Positions 1 to 8,107 of a stretch of DNA of 64,000 nt are shown one piece after another. The notes beneath the pieces were generated by a model. That model made no database searches. It was given only the letters and a program-made list of their open reading frames with translations, and had not been told where the DNA came from. The stretch comes from NORP240 sp965222175 (GTDB taxonomy: Bacteria; Pseudomonadota; Gammaproteobacteria; Pseudomonadales; Pseudohongiellaceae). Position 1 is the first letter of the stretch. Every line of letters begins with the position of its first letter. Location of the stretch: positions 930,001 through 994,000 of the forward strand of contig OZ244938.1 in assembly GCA_965222175.1 (NCBI GenBank). The letters run 5' to 3'. Made by a program: the position numbers and the translations under genes.

Positions 1-1
1 G

Positions 2-469
2 CAACTGCTGCAGCGTATTGCCGACCTGGGAGTGATACCCGCCCCCTTTTATACCTACGTTCACTATCACGGCAATAAGTGGGTGGAATACGGTGAAGAG
101 AAAATGCGCTGGATGTTCGCCCACCGTTCGTTTCTCGATTACGGCATTCCGGTGGCCCCGGCTTCCGATTACACCCCCGGTCCCTATGAGCCGCTGATGG
201 CCCTGCAGAGCATGGTCACCCGCAAGGACTTTGACGGACGGATCTGGGGACCGAATCAGCGTATCTCGCTGGACGAGGCCCTGCGCATCTGCACCCTGAA
301 CGGTGCCTACGCATCCTTCGAGGAAAACATCAAGGGCAGCATCTCGGCCGGGAAGCTGGCGGACTTTGTGATCCTGGCCGACGATCCTCACGAAGTGGAC
401 CCGGATCAGATCAAGAATATCGAAATCGTGCGCACGGTAGTGGGGGGCAGGACCATGTACGGAGCCTGA
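2..469 (+). CDS. Amidohydrolase family 3 (YtcJ-like), C-terminal part
   Basis: This is the carboxy-terminal 155 residues of a metal-dependent hydrolase of the amidohydrolase superfamily. The frame is open from base 2, so the gene begins left of the window. The segment ASDYTPGPYEPL is the region where this family carries its last metal-binding Asp. It is followed by the typical closing beta-sandwich signature GSISAGKLADFVIL and the terminal VVGGRTMY. Members hydrolyse C-N bonds of amides or cyclic substrates; the substrate here cannot be told from the fragment. No signal peptide can be judged because the N-terminus is missing. It ends 60 bases before a convergent small gene. Family assignment is confident, substrate is unknown. 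Confidence 0.85.
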   Translation, partial: QLLQRIADLGVIPAPFYTYVHYHGNKWVEYGEEKMRWMFAHRSFLDYGIPVAPASDYTPGPYEPLMALQSMVTRKDFDGRIWGPNQRISLDEALRICTLNGAYASFEENIKGSISAGKLADFVILADDPHEVDPDQIKNIEIVRTVVGGRTMYGA

Positions 470-529
470 GGGCGCCGGGCAGATCAGCGCTGACGCGGGC
501 CGGACGCCGCACCGCCGAACCGGCAGTGA

Positions 530-961
530 TTATCCTGCGTCGCTGCTGCATCTGCCGACGTAGGCCAGAGCATTCAGGCCATAGTCGACGAACACAAGGA
601 CGTAATTCGCCCCATCGGGATGGATCGAGAATGTCGCTTCACCAAAGACGATATCCGTTGCCCGGCAGACGACGTAACCTTTGTTGGTTTCGCAGGTTCC
701 GCTGAAACCCTCCAGGTCCGCACGACGCCAGCCCTTGTCAGTGTCCACCACCCAGCGTTGTCTGCCGAGTTCGCCTTCGTCGTCGTTGGACGTGGCGATA
801 CCGAACTGGTCCAGGGAAACTCCCCGGGTGTCTTCGCAGTAGAAGGTTTCCGCACCGACAGCCGAACTGGCCGTAAGCAGAGCGGCCGTCGCTATCGCTG
901 TCAGGGTCCGGGTGCCGGGTCGAAGTCGGCCCCGCCGGGCGTTGCTGGATGATGTTGTCAT
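530..961 (-). CDS. Small secreted protein of unknown function
   Basis: A 143-residue protein that I do not recognise. Residues 1-37 look like a signal peptide: an Arg-rich start, then a hydrophobic stretch (TLTAIATAALLTASSAV) ending GA before ETFYCEDT. The mature part is about 105 residues, acidic, and carries four cysteines (near the start of the mature chain, twice in the middle, and near the end) that could form two disulphides in the periplasm. It runs convergent with the upstream amidohydrolase. An overlapping frame on the plus strand (620-952) lacks a signal peptide and any family feature and is treated as a shadow. Start at 961 is the first Met of the frame; no strong Shine-Dalgarno is obvious. 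Function unknown. Confidence 0.6.
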   Translation of the reverse strand: MTTSSSNARRGRLRPGTRTLTAIATAALLTASSAVGAETFYCEDTRGVSLDQFGIATSNDDEGELGRQRWVVDTDKGWRRADLEGFSGTCETNKGYVVCRATDIVFGEATFSIHPDGANYVLVFVDYGLNALAYVGRCSSDAG

Positions 962-1116
962 ATAGCGTTATACGAAACCGTCAGGATTTGGATTGGTTCC
1001 CTGGGTCCTGGTTGTTGATATTCGGGGGACCGGAAACTGTCAGGATAATTTACAGTTTAGCAATGGCAGCGGCGAAGGTGAAATATAACCTATTGAAATT
1101 GCGTAAAATTATAAAC

Positions 1117-1132
1117 TGGCCCGTTATTTGCT
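1117..1132 (+). promoter_or_regulatory. Candidate sigma-54 promoter for the first mini PEP-CTERM cassette
   Basis: The sequence TGGCCCGTTATTTGCT fits the RpoN consensus TGGCACG-N4-TTGCW with one mismatch in the -24 box and exact GG-N10-GC spacing. It predicts transcription starting near 1143, giving a leader of about 100 bases before the 58-residue gene at 1245. Two other PEP-CTERM-like genes in this window have comparable matches (12346-12360 minus strand and 12772-12786). Published work on floc-forming bacteria links RpoN and the PrsK/PrsR two-component system to PEP-CTERM genes, which supports but does not prove this assignment. Confidence 0.6.
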
Positions 1133-1244
1133 GATACGTAGGATGCTAGAAAAGTACCCGGGCAATAACTGGCAATACGCTGCAGTCCAATGGCTGTTTC
1201 CAGGGCCTGCCCGTCGATTTGTCGTAATGAAAAGGAAATCAACA

Positions 1245-1421
1245 ATGAAAAAGCTACTCGTCTTTGCCGCCTGCGCGCTGGCAACTTCCACGGTCCTGGC
1301 CGGTGGTGTGCAGACCTATCAACCAATCCCTCCCTCAGTACCCGAGCCCGGTACCTTTGGCCTGCTGGCCATGGCAACCACTGCCCTGCTGATTACCGCA
1401 CGTTTCAAGCGTCGCAAGTAA
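1245..1421 (+). CDS. 58-residue PEP-CTERM mini-protein
   Basis: A 58-residue protein made almost only of targeting signals. Residues 1-19 form a signal peptide (MKKLLVFAACALATSTVLA). A linker of about 12 residues (GGVQTYQPIPPS) follows, then VPEPGTFGLLAMATTALLI with a closing basic tail RFKRRK, which is a textbook PEP-CTERM sorting tail recognised by exosortases. After both processing steps only about a dozen residues would remain. A purine-rich ribosome site (AAAGGAAA) precedes the ATG at 1245. It lies 45 bases upstream of a membrane hydroxylase gene and is probably co-transcribed with it. A protein of exactly the same length and layout is found at 12872-13048, aligned without gaps from S31 to M43. 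Longer in-frame and overlapping readings starting at 1128 or 1190 are not favoured. No exosortase gene is in the window. Confidence 0.85.
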   Translation: MKKLLVFAACALATSTVLAGGVQTYQPIPPSVPEPGTFGLLAMATTALLITARFKRRK

Positions 1422-1466
1422 CAGCCTGGTCCGGACCTGGCGGCCACCAACAGGGGAGCGAAGTAG

Positions 1467-2327
1467 ATGGAGAATCTGATACTGGCCAGTGAACAGACGA
1501 TTCACGCCAATCTCTATTTCGGCACCCTGATGGTGGCCATGCTGCTGGAACTGCTCATTCCATTACGAGCCGGTGGCTTTCCGCTGCGCTCCCGCTGGAT
1601 CGGTAATTTTCTGTTGACGGTGGTCAACCTGGCGATAGACCGGTTGGTTATGCCCATTGCCGGACTGGCTCTGGCCTACCTTGCCCTGGAACGAGGCTGG
1701 GGACTGTTCAACCTCATCGAAGTACCCCTGCTGGTAAATATCGTCGTCACTATTCTGGTTATGGACCTGGTCAATTACACGCAGCACCGACTGCTGCACG
1801 GGGTGCCCTGGCTGTGGAGGGTGCACAAGGTCCATCACAGCGACCCCGATGTCGATATCACGACTACCATAAGATTCCACCCCCTGGAGTCGGTATTTTC
1901 CACCGCGGTGAATTTTATCCCGGTAATCGTATTCGGCTTCGCACCGGTGGCATACTTTATCTACGCCATGCTGCTGGTCATCCTGGGATTCATTTCCCAT
2001 AGCAATTTCCGCATTCCCGGCAGGCTGGAGCAGGTGGCCGGATTGCTGTTCGTCACGCCCTATCTGCACCGGATCCACCATTCTTCCCACCAGCCCGCCA
2101 CCGACAGCAATTTTGGTTCCGCTTTTTCGTTCTGGGACAGGATGCTCGGCACCTTTACGCCATCCCGGGCGATGGATCAGCAGACCATGGAACTGGGCCT
2201 GTCGGAGTACCGTGATAAAAAGTACCTGCAGGTTCACTGGCTGCTGGCCATGCCGTTCATCAAGGACCCGGCTTCAGCCTCTGCGCCGCAACCCCTGGCC
2301 GGGGAGAGCCGGCAGGCCACCCTGTAA
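1467..2327 (+). CDS. Membrane fatty acid hydroxylase / sterol desaturase family protein
   Basis: A 286-residue integral membrane protein of the fatty-acid-hydroxylase superfamily (FA_hydroxylase), whose members use a di-iron centre bound by eight or more histidines to hydroxylate or desaturate lipids or sterols. The His clusters are visible: H107-RLL-H111, H120-KV-HH124, H178 in SHSN, and H201-RI-HH205. Hydrophobic segments at about 15-32, 46-72, 85-103 and 148-176 place the His boxes on the cytoplasmic face. The length is normal for the family. GGGGAGCGAAGTAG before the ATG gives a ribosome site. It follows the 58-residue PEP-CTERM gene by 45 bases and has a clear paralogue at 13299-14192 in the same context. 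Substrate is unknown; a lipid or lipid-linked partner is likely from the family. Confidence 0.9.
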   Translation: MENLILASEQTIHANLYFGTLMVAMLLELLIPLRAGGFPLRSRWIGNFLLTVVNLAIDRLVMPIAGLALAYLALERGWGLFNLIEVPLLVNIVVTILVMDLVNYTQHRLLHGVPWLWRVHKVHHSDPDVDITTTIRFHPLESVFSTAVNFIPVIVFGFAPVAYFIYAMLLVILGFISHSNFRIPGRLEQVAGLLFVTPYLHRIHHSSHQPATDSNFGSAFSFWDRMLGTFTPSRAMDQQTMELGLSEYRDKKYLQVHWLLAMPFIKDPASASAPQPLAGESRQATL

Positions 2328-2666
2328 CTGCCGGTACACCCCTGGAATAGCCGACAAAGACAGAGGGGTGTTCACCTTGAGTAAGGGGTCTGCCTGCACA
2401 GCGGGCATCGTTCGCAACTGGTCTCAGTGACAATTGCTGTCTCTGGCCGGAACCTTCTACAGGTAAACTGGCACAGTGGTCATTGGCTCCCGGTTGCCAA
2501 CTGACCGAGGGGCAACGCACTGTTCAATCACCTGGCTCCCTGCCAGGTACATCGGTACTTCGCGACGACACTGTCGCAGCCTCTTGCTGTAACTCTTCAG
2601 TCACAGAAGTATGCTAGCGTATGTCCCGAAAAATACCCGGGTCGGAGAAGGCCCGTGGCTGTCAGC

Positions 2667-2692
2667 CGGTAGTGGCAGGCGGTAGTGGCAAG
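2667..2692 (+). repeat. Tandem 13-bp duplication in the leader of the GAPDH-arsJ operon
   Basis: Two adjacent 13-bp units, CGGTAGTGGCAGG and CGGTAGTGGCAAG, sit directly before the AAAGGAG ribosome site at 2694-2700. The rest of the 379-base gap from 2328 to 2706 holds no gene that I can support. A weak -10-like TATGCT near 2611 is the only promoter candidate. No arsR-like regulator gene is adjacent. Confidence 0.6.
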
Positions 2693-2706
2693 CAAAGGAG
2701 CAACCG

Positions 2707-3708
2707 ATGACTATCCGCGTGGGCATCAACGGGTTCGGCCGCATGGGCAGGCTGGGCCTGCGGGCCGCCTGGGACCAGTCAGATTATCAGCTGGTCCAGG
2801 TCAATGACCTGGCAACGGACGCGGCGGGATCCGCCCATCTTCTAAAGTTCGATTCCGTGCACGGAACCTGGCATCGCCAGGTCGATGCGGCGGGTAATCG
2901 GCTGCGGGTGGACGACCGGGATATCCGGTATTTCTCCGAGCCGGCTATCGACGGAGTTGACTGGTCGGCCTGCGATATCGTAATCGAGGCCACCGGCCGC
3001 CACCATAAAAACCCGGATTCCCTGCAGCGCTACTTCGACCTGGGCGTTAAAAAAGTGGTGGTTGCGGCGCCCACTGAAGGGGCGTTGAACGTCGTCATCG
3101 GGGTCAACGATCACCTCTATGATCCGGCGAGGCACAACGTGGTCACAGCGGCATCCTGCACCACCAACTGCCTGGCGCCCCTGGTCAAGGTGATGCATGA
3201 ACAGGTGGGCATCGAACACGGCTCCATGACCACGATCCACGATGTCACCAACACCCAGGTCATTGTCGACCGGGGGCACAAGGACCTGCGTCGAGCCCGG
3301 GCCTGCGGCAATTCGCTGATTCCCACGTCCACCGGGTCGGCTCGCGCTATTACCCGGATATTCCCGGAGCTTGAGGGCCGACTGAACGGTCACGCCGTCA
3401 GAGTGCCGTTGCTCAATGCCTCGTTGACCGATTTCGTCTTCGAAGCCAGGCGGCGTGTCAGCGAGGAGGAGATCAACGGTTATTTCAAGGCGGCTGCCGA
3501 AGGTCCGCTGCAGGACATTCTCGGTTACGAGGAGCGACCGCTGGTTTCCGTGGATTACCTCAACGATCCGCGTTCAGCCATTGTCGACGCCCTGTCCACC
3601 ATGGTGGTCAACGGCACGCAGGTAAAAATTTATGCCTGGTACGACAATGAATGGGGCTATGCCAACCGACTGATGGAACTGACTGGCAAGGTCGCCCAGA
3701 GTCTCTGA
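2707..3708 (+). CDS. gap: ArsJ-associated glyceraldehyde-3-phosphate dehydrogenase
   Basis: A 333-residue type I GAPDH. The Rossmann signature GINGFGRMGR is at residues 6-15, the catalytic cysteine is C151 in AASCTTNC, and the base is H178. The fold ends with the usual WYDNEWGYANR. It is next to, and overlaps by one base, a gene for ArsJ. In the characterised GAPDH/ArsJ pathway the dehydrogenase uses arsenate in place of phosphate to make 1-arseno-3-phosphoglycerate, which ArsJ then exports, so the pair gives arsenate resistance. That context makes a dedicated detoxification paralogue more likely than the glycolytic enzyme. Sequence features alone do not separate the two roles. It is preceded by a good AAAGGAG ribosome site. 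No arsC, arsB or arsR is visible nearby. Confidence 0.9.
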   Translation: MTIRVGINGFGRMGRLGLRAAWDQSDYQLVQVNDLATDAAGSAHLLKFDSVHGTWHRQVDAAGNRLRVDDRDIRYFSEPAIDGVDWSACDIVIEATGRHHKNPDSLQRYFDLGVKKVVVAAPTEGALNVVIGVNDHLYDPARHNVVTAASCTTNCLAPLVKVMHEQVGIEHGSMTTIHDVTNTQVIVDRGHKDLRRARACGNSLIPTSTGSARAITRIFPELEGRLNGHAVRVPLLNASLTDFVFEARRRVSEEEINGYFKAAAEGPLQDILGYEERPLVSVDYLNDPRSAIVDALSTMVVNGTQVKIYAWYDNEWGYANRLMELTGKVAQSL

Positions 3709-4949
3709 TGGTCCCCGGCCTGCGCAACTACCTGGTGGTTACCGGGGGCTACTGGGCTTTCACGGTTACCGATGGGGCGATTCGCATGCTCGTGGTGCTG
3801 TATTTCCATGAGCTGGGGTATTCGCCGTTTGCAGTGGCGATGCTGTTCCTGTTCTACGAGTTTTTCGGCGTGGTCACCAACCTGGTGGGCGGCTGGCTCG
3901 GCTCCCGCATCGGCCTGAATCTGATCATGAATCTGGGCATGGGGCTGCAGGTACTGGCCCTGGCGATGCTGACGGTGCCGGATCCCTGGCTGACAGTGGC
4001 CTACGTGATGACCGCCCAGGCATTGTCCGGCATCGCCAAGGACCTGAACAAGATGTCGGCCAAGGCCTCGGTGAAATCCCTGGCCAGTGAAGGCCTGGAA
4101 GCGCGTCTGTTCAACTGGGTGGCGGTGTTGACCGGGTCGAAGAACGCGCTGAAAGGCGCCGGGTATTTTGTTGGCGCGGGCCTGCTGGACTGGATCGGAT
4201 TTCGCGGCTCGCTGGCGGTGCTGGCAGTGCTGTTGGGACTGGTTCTGCTGCTGGTGCTGGCACTGTTACCCCGGCGCCTGGGTACCACCCGTTTCAAGGT
4301 GAGGTTCAGCCAGGTTTTTTCGCCGGTAGCGGCAGTCAACAGGCTGTCGGCCGCGCGGTTTTTCCTGTTTGGCAGCCGGGACGTGTGGTTCGTGGTGGCC
4401 TTGCCGGTGTACCTCTACGAGATCCTGGGCTGGTCGTTTACCGCCGTGGGATCTTTCCTTGCCGCCTGGATTATCGGCTACGGCTTCGTCCAGACGTTCT
4501 CACCCCGGCTGTTGGCCGCCCTGGGCCTGCATCCCTCCCGGCAGACGGCGGTGGGGGCAGTGGCGCTGCTGGCGGGTCCGCCGTCGGTTATCGCCCTGGC
4601 GCTGAATGGCGGGCTGTCTCCCGGCGCGACAATCGTGGTGGGCCTGGCGGCGTTCGGTGTCCTGTTCGCCGTCAATTCCGCCGTGCATTCCTACCTTATC
4701 CTGGCTTATTCGGACAGCGACAGGGTTGCGCTGAACGTCGGCTTCTACTACATGGCCAATGCCGGCGGGCGGCTGGTGGGTACGGTGCTGTCGGGACTCA
4801 TTTACCAGGCCGCCGGTATCCAGGGCTGCCTGTGGCTGTCCAGCCTGTTTCTCCTGGGGGCCGTCGCCGCGTCGCTGACACTGCCACCCCTGGACTCCGC
4901 CGACGACCCGGGAAACCACGGCATTCGTTCCCCGGGTCACGCCGATTGA
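3708..4949 (+). CDS. arsJ: ArsJ, organoarsenical efflux permease (MFS)
   Basis: A 413-residue major facilitator permease that I recognise as ArsJ. Diagnostic segments include NYLVVTGGYWAFTVTDGAIR at the N-terminus, FLFYEFFGVVTNLVGGWLG, the loop QALSGIAKDLNKMSAKAS and the mid-protein LFGSRDVWFVVALPVYL. About twelve membrane segments are present. It exports 1-arseno-3-phosphoglycerate made by the neighbouring GAPDH. The start is ATG at 3708, which overlaps the GAPDH stop in TGATG, implying translational coupling; an upstream in-frame start at 3651 would add 19 unrelated residues from inside gap. The stop codon directly abuts that of the convergent gene at 4950, leaving no intergenic base for a terminator. 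Confidence 0.93.
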   Translation: MVPGLRNYLVVTGGYWAFTVTDGAIRMLVVLYFHELGYSPFAVAMLFLFYEFFGVVTNLVGGWLGSRIGLNLIMNLGMGLQVLALAMLTVPDPWLTVAYVMTAQALSGIAKDLNKMSAKASVKSLASEGLEARLFNWVAVLTGSKNALKGAGYFVGAGLLDWIGFRGSLAVLAVLLGLVLLLVLALLPRRLGTTRFKVRFSQVFSPVAAVNRLSAARFFLFGSRDVWFVVALPVYLYEILGWSFTAVGSFLAAWIIGYGFVQTFSPRLLAALGLHPSRQTAVGAVALLAGPPSVIALALNGGLSPGATIVVGLAAFGVLFAVNSAVHSYLILAYSDSDRVALNVGFYYMANAGGRLVGTVLSGLIYQAAGIQGCLWLSSLFLLGAVAASLTLPPLDSADDPGNHGIRSPGHAD

Positions 4950-6590
4950 CTACTTGCGGTCAAGACGTTCCGTCAATGCCTGCAGGCGCCAGCGAACAGC
5001 CTGCCGGATCCGGGCGCCAAGGGAATAGACCTGCCATCGCAGTTTTTCCGCGGCGGTGGTTGCGTCGATATAGCGGCCATGAAATTCCACCACCAGGTAC
5101 AGCGCCGGCTCATCGCTGATTCCCCGGAGACCGTGCAGGGCCCGGGCCGGGTGAAAGATAACGGCGGGTGCCTGTAGTGTCCTGCCCAGGGTGGCGACTG
5201 CTCCCTCCAGCAACAGGATGGCCACGTCGTATTCGTCCCGGTGTTCTGCGTACCCGCCGGATTTCCTGACGCGACTGAAATGGAGGTGCAGCTTGTCCAG
5301 GTGATCGGTCCTGCCTTCGAACACGCGTGAAGTGGCCCACGGGCGACCGGCATCGAAGTCCCGTTTCCGGAAATTCCTGTAGACAGCGTGTTCCAGCGCG
5401 TCGTCCTTCGCCTGCAGGGGGGCATTCCAGCGGAACATAAGGTAACTCACCGGTGACCTGCCGGTGCCGCGGATGGTATGGAATTGGCAGGCGGGGTAGT
5501 AGGCGAGATCGCCGGCACCAACGCGTTCCGTTCGTGGGGCAGGGTCTTCGGCGGAGTTTGCGAGAATCAGCTCTGCTTCCCCATCCAGTACAACCAGCAG
5601 TTCCTCATCGTAGTGACTGTGGGGGACGTGGGGACTGCAGCCCGGCTCAAGAATCGACGCGTGACAACTGAGCTTGCGTAGCACCGGCGACGAGCCGGCA
5701 AAGAACCGGGTGGGACGCCAGCCCCGCCGGGGATCCTGCTGCAGGCTGCGGGGAATGGTATAGGCCTTGTTGACAAGGGCCCTGGATGAATGTGGCCATT
5801 GCGCCGGTGGCGATACGATGCGATTGACCTTGCCGGGGTCTTTGCCGGACATCAGGATTACCGGTGGCCGGGGCGTTGTTTTAAACTTGAATGGCCAGTC
5901 TAGTATAGTCAGGTCCGGTATATGGACGGGCAGGTCACTGTGAGCAAACTGCAGCAGCAAGGCGCGACGCGTGGTCTGCTCCTGGACGTTCAGCGAGCCG
6001 TGCCAGAGCCGGCCGTCGAACAGCAGGGCCTGCCCGTCGGCAACCACGGTCTGCACCAGCGCACAGTCGTCGGCGATTGCGCGGGCCATGGCGAAGCTCG
6101 TCATATCGTCGCGTTTGTCCCTGGCCAGGTCCTGTTCCGCAGCCGCCTGCTGCAGCGGGATACCCAGCCGGTGCGAGCCGGCAATCAGGCCCAGGGAACT
6201 GCGCGCCGAGGTGTTTTCCAGGGCAATCCATACTGTCAGGGCGTTTCCGGAGGACGTGGCGGTCTCGATATCCGTATGCCAGCAGTGGGATTTACCCGGC
6301 TCCCGTGTCACGACATGTGCACCCCACAGGACAATATTGTCCTTCAATACCGATCTGACCAGGCTGGTTATCCGGGAGCTGCTGGCAATGTCGTAAACCA
6401 CGCGATCCGACGCCGCCAGTCCTTTACGCCAGTCCAGGGGCGCCGGTCTCCTGCTGGAATCCAGGTGGCTGTTGAGCAGGCGGCATTCCCGCTGGTTCAA
6501 TACGGGCAGGGGACCCAGCCACCCCCAGCGGTCGTAGTCACGCAGCTGGGAATCGGTCAGGTTGAGCGGGTCGGCGAGCATAGTCGTCAC
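4950..6590 (-). CDS. Phytanoyl-CoA dioxygenase-like domain fused to a double cupin
   Basis: A 546-residue fusion. Residues about 15-240 form an Fe(II)/2-oxoglutarate dioxygenase of the PhyH type, with the facial triad H105-x-D107 (in HCWHTD) and distal H197 (in LWHGS), plus R208/R209 placed to bind 2-oxoglutarate. Residues about 295-395 form a first cupin, with HVPHSHYDEELLVVLDG (H321, H324, H326, E329/E330) and a second motif ending at H371. Residues about 430-515 form a second cupin with H450, E453 and H486. Three metal-binding jelly-roll domains in one chain is unusual. No signal peptide, so it is probably cytoplasmic. It could hydroxylate a small molecule or a sugar or lipid precursor made by the glycosyltransferase region nearby, but the substrate is unknown. 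Confidence 0.8.
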   Translation of the reverse strand: MTTMLADPLNLTDSQLRDYDRWGWLGPLPVLNQRECRLLNSHLDSSRRPAPLDWRKGLAASDRVVYDIASSSRITSLVRSVLKDNIVLWGAHVVTREPGKSHCWHTDIETATSSGNALTVWIALENTSARSSLGLIAGSHRLGIPLQQAAAEQDLARDKRDDMTSFAMARAIADDCALVQTVVADGQALLFDGRLWHGSLNVQEQTTRRALLLQFAHSDLPVHIPDLTILDWPFKFKTTPRPPVILMSGKDPGKVNRIVSPPAQWPHSSRALVNKAYTIPRSLQQDPRRGWRPTRFFAGSSPVLRKLSCHASILEPGCSPHVPHSHYDEELLVVLDGEAELILANSAEDPAPRTERVGAGDLAYYPACQFHTIRGTGRSPVSYLMFRWNAPLQAKDDALEHAVYRNFRKRDFDAGRPWATSRVFEGRTDHLDKLHLHFSRVRKSGGYAEHRDEYDVAILLLEGAVATLGRTLQAPAVIFHPARALHGLRGISDEPALYLVVEFHGRYIDATTAAEKLRWQVYSLGARIRQAVRWRLQALTERLDRK

Positions 6591-6717
6591 AGTACGAGCA
6601 AGGTTCGAGTTACCGGGATTCTACCCGAGAACCGCCGGTCTGCGTCAGGGCTAAAAAAGCTGAACGAACAGCCTGTGCCGTGGATCACAGTTTGCAAAGG
6701 CAGTCTTGAGCGACCTC

Positions 6718-6838
6718 CAGGGCACCACTGCGGTGTTCTCGCGCTTGGCAAGGGCGACTGCCATTCCCGGCGCACGATGCCTTGCAGAGGTGCCCGACAG
6801 ACCCCCGCAGAGCACTTCCCTGATTGATCAGAGGCTCC
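6718..6838 (+). repeat. Truncated copy of the IS5-like miniature element (family A)
   Basis: About 120 bases that closely match the right half of the complete element at 33380-33643, ending CTGATTGATCAGAGGCTCC. The left end is missing. It keeps the internal stem: GGGCACC (left) pairs with GGTGCCC (right), where the other copy has GGGCGCC and AGCGCCC, so a base change on one side is matched on the other. It lies in the 628-base gap 6591-7218, which holds no gene that I can support and also contains a family B repeat. Confidence 0.75.
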
Positions 6839-6918
6839 GCCAATTTCACAATGAGACATCACGCTTGTGGAATCATTGATTTATATTTCACGTTATTGCT
6901 GCCTCACGTTGACAGACA

Positions 6919-7088
6919 CATAACGCCGCACTGAACAGTGGCCTCGGACGCAGCGATCGGCAGGAAGCTTGTGCCGCTGCGGACCACGCTCCTCCGGGGA
7001 ACCTTCACGGTGAAAAATGCCCTGAAAAGCGGTTATTTTTCGCCGTTCAGCGCAGGTCTTTTATAGCAGCGGCACAAGCTTCCTGCCG
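6919..7088 (+). repeat. Dispersed repeat family B with perfect 23-bp inverted repeat
   Basis: The arms at 6958-6980 and 7066-7088 are perfect reverse complements over 23 bases (core GGCAGGAAGCTTGTGCCGCT), separated by 85 bases, and can fold into a long hairpin. The segment from about 6919 to 7005 is related to 39671-39756: both contain ACGCCGC, then an AGTGGCC block, then CCGGCAGGA and GCTTGTGC followed by GGACC. It encodes nothing and looks like a non-autonomous or REP-like intergenic element. It ends 130 bases before a glycosyltransferase gene. Confidence 0.7.
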
Positions 7089-7218
7089 CCCGCTCCTTGT
7101 TTTTGCAAGAGTCCATGCAATTTGGTCTGCCGGTTCAGTGCCTCGAATTGAATCTGCACGGTTTCATTAAACCGAATTTCTGCTTATATCCAGGTGGCAA
7201 GTGTATTAGTATCGCTGC

Positions 7219-8010
7219 ATGGATATCAGCGTCGTCATCCCTTTTTACAACAGTGGGGCATTCATCACGGATGCCGTCACTTCCGTGCTTGCACAGACAC
7301 TCCCTGTCCGGGAAATCATCATAGTCGACGATGGCTCCGACAGCTCCTGCCGTCAACTGCTGGACAGTTTTGACGACCCGGTCCGGGTTGTTCACCTCGA
7401 CAGGAACCGCGGAATTTCCGTTGCCAGAAATATCGGTGCAGAACAGGCAGCGGGGGAATGGCTGGCCTTTCTCGATGCCGACGACACCTGGGAAAAAGAC
7501 AAGCTCTACCAGCAGCGACAGTTCCTGCAGCAGCATCCCGGGTTGAATGTCTGCCACACCGGCGTGGAGGTATTCAGTGGTGACCGGGTTGTGGCCCGTT
7601 ACGTCGACAAACCGGAATGGCTCACCACGAAAGACGCCCTCATGATAGCCCAGGTATTGCCCTCGGCGCTGCTGATGCGCAGAGCCGTGTTCCTGTCCGT
7701 GGGTATGTTCGATACCAGGATGCCGGCGTCATCGGACCGGGAACTGAGTATCAGGCTGCTGGAGGCGGGAGAGCGGATAGGCTGCCTGAACGAGAGTCTT
7801 ACCAGGCTGCGTCGTGAAAATCACGGCAACATTTCCAGCAAGTGGTCGCCGAAGCTGCGAGGGCACCTGTACATCCTGCGCAAACACCTGGCGCTGTTTC
7901 GCCGGGAACAACTTGTTCGTCCCTATCTTCGCTGGACTTTTCAACACGTGACCAGGAATTCAACCGGTGCTACCCGGATGCTGTTCTGGTGCCTGACCAG
8001 GGCGCTGTAG
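7219..8010 (+). CDS. Family 2 glycosyltransferase
   Basis: A 263-residue GT-A fold glycosyltransferase of family GT2. It starts MDISVVIPFYNSG, has the nucleotide-binding IIIVDDGS at about residues 33-40 and the metal-binding DADD in WLAFLDADDTW at about residue 90. An acceptor-side region follows (SALLMRRAVF, then SSDRELSIRL). There is no membrane anchor, so it probably acts at the inner face of the cytoplasmic membrane, adding a sugar to a surface polysaccharide or glycolipid. It lies 97 bases upstream of a UDP-glucose 6-dehydrogenase gene in the same direction, consistent with a shared role in polysaccharide synthesis. No clear Shine-Dalgarno is seen before the ATG. Donor and acceptor are unknown. 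Confidence 0.88.
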   Translation: MDISVVIPFYNSGAFITDAVTSVLAQTLPVREIIIVDDGSDSSCRQLLDSFDDPVRVVHLDRNRGISVARNIGAEQAAGEWLAFLDADDTWEKDKLYQQRQFLQQHPGLNVCHTGVEVFSGDRVVARYVDKPEWLTTKDALMIAQVLPSALLMRRAVFLSVGMFDTRMPASSDRELSIRLLEAGERIGCLNESLTRLRRENHGNISSKWSPKLRGHLYILRKHLALFRREQLVRPYLRWTFQHVTRNSTGATRMLFWCLTRAL

Positions 8011-8107
8011 TCGTGGTACGGGAACCCGGACACGGACTGGTCATTTTTGCGGATGATAATCTGCACCGGATAGTACTGAGTTGGACAACACCGGGAGTTA
8101 AAGGACT

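Noticed and set aside
620..952. 110-residue plus-strand frame
   Set aside because: Overlaps the minus-strand gene that has a clear signal peptide; this frame has none.
5922..6827. 301-residue plus-strand frame
   Set aside because: Antisense to the dioxygenase-cupin fusion, whose metal-binding motifs are convincing.
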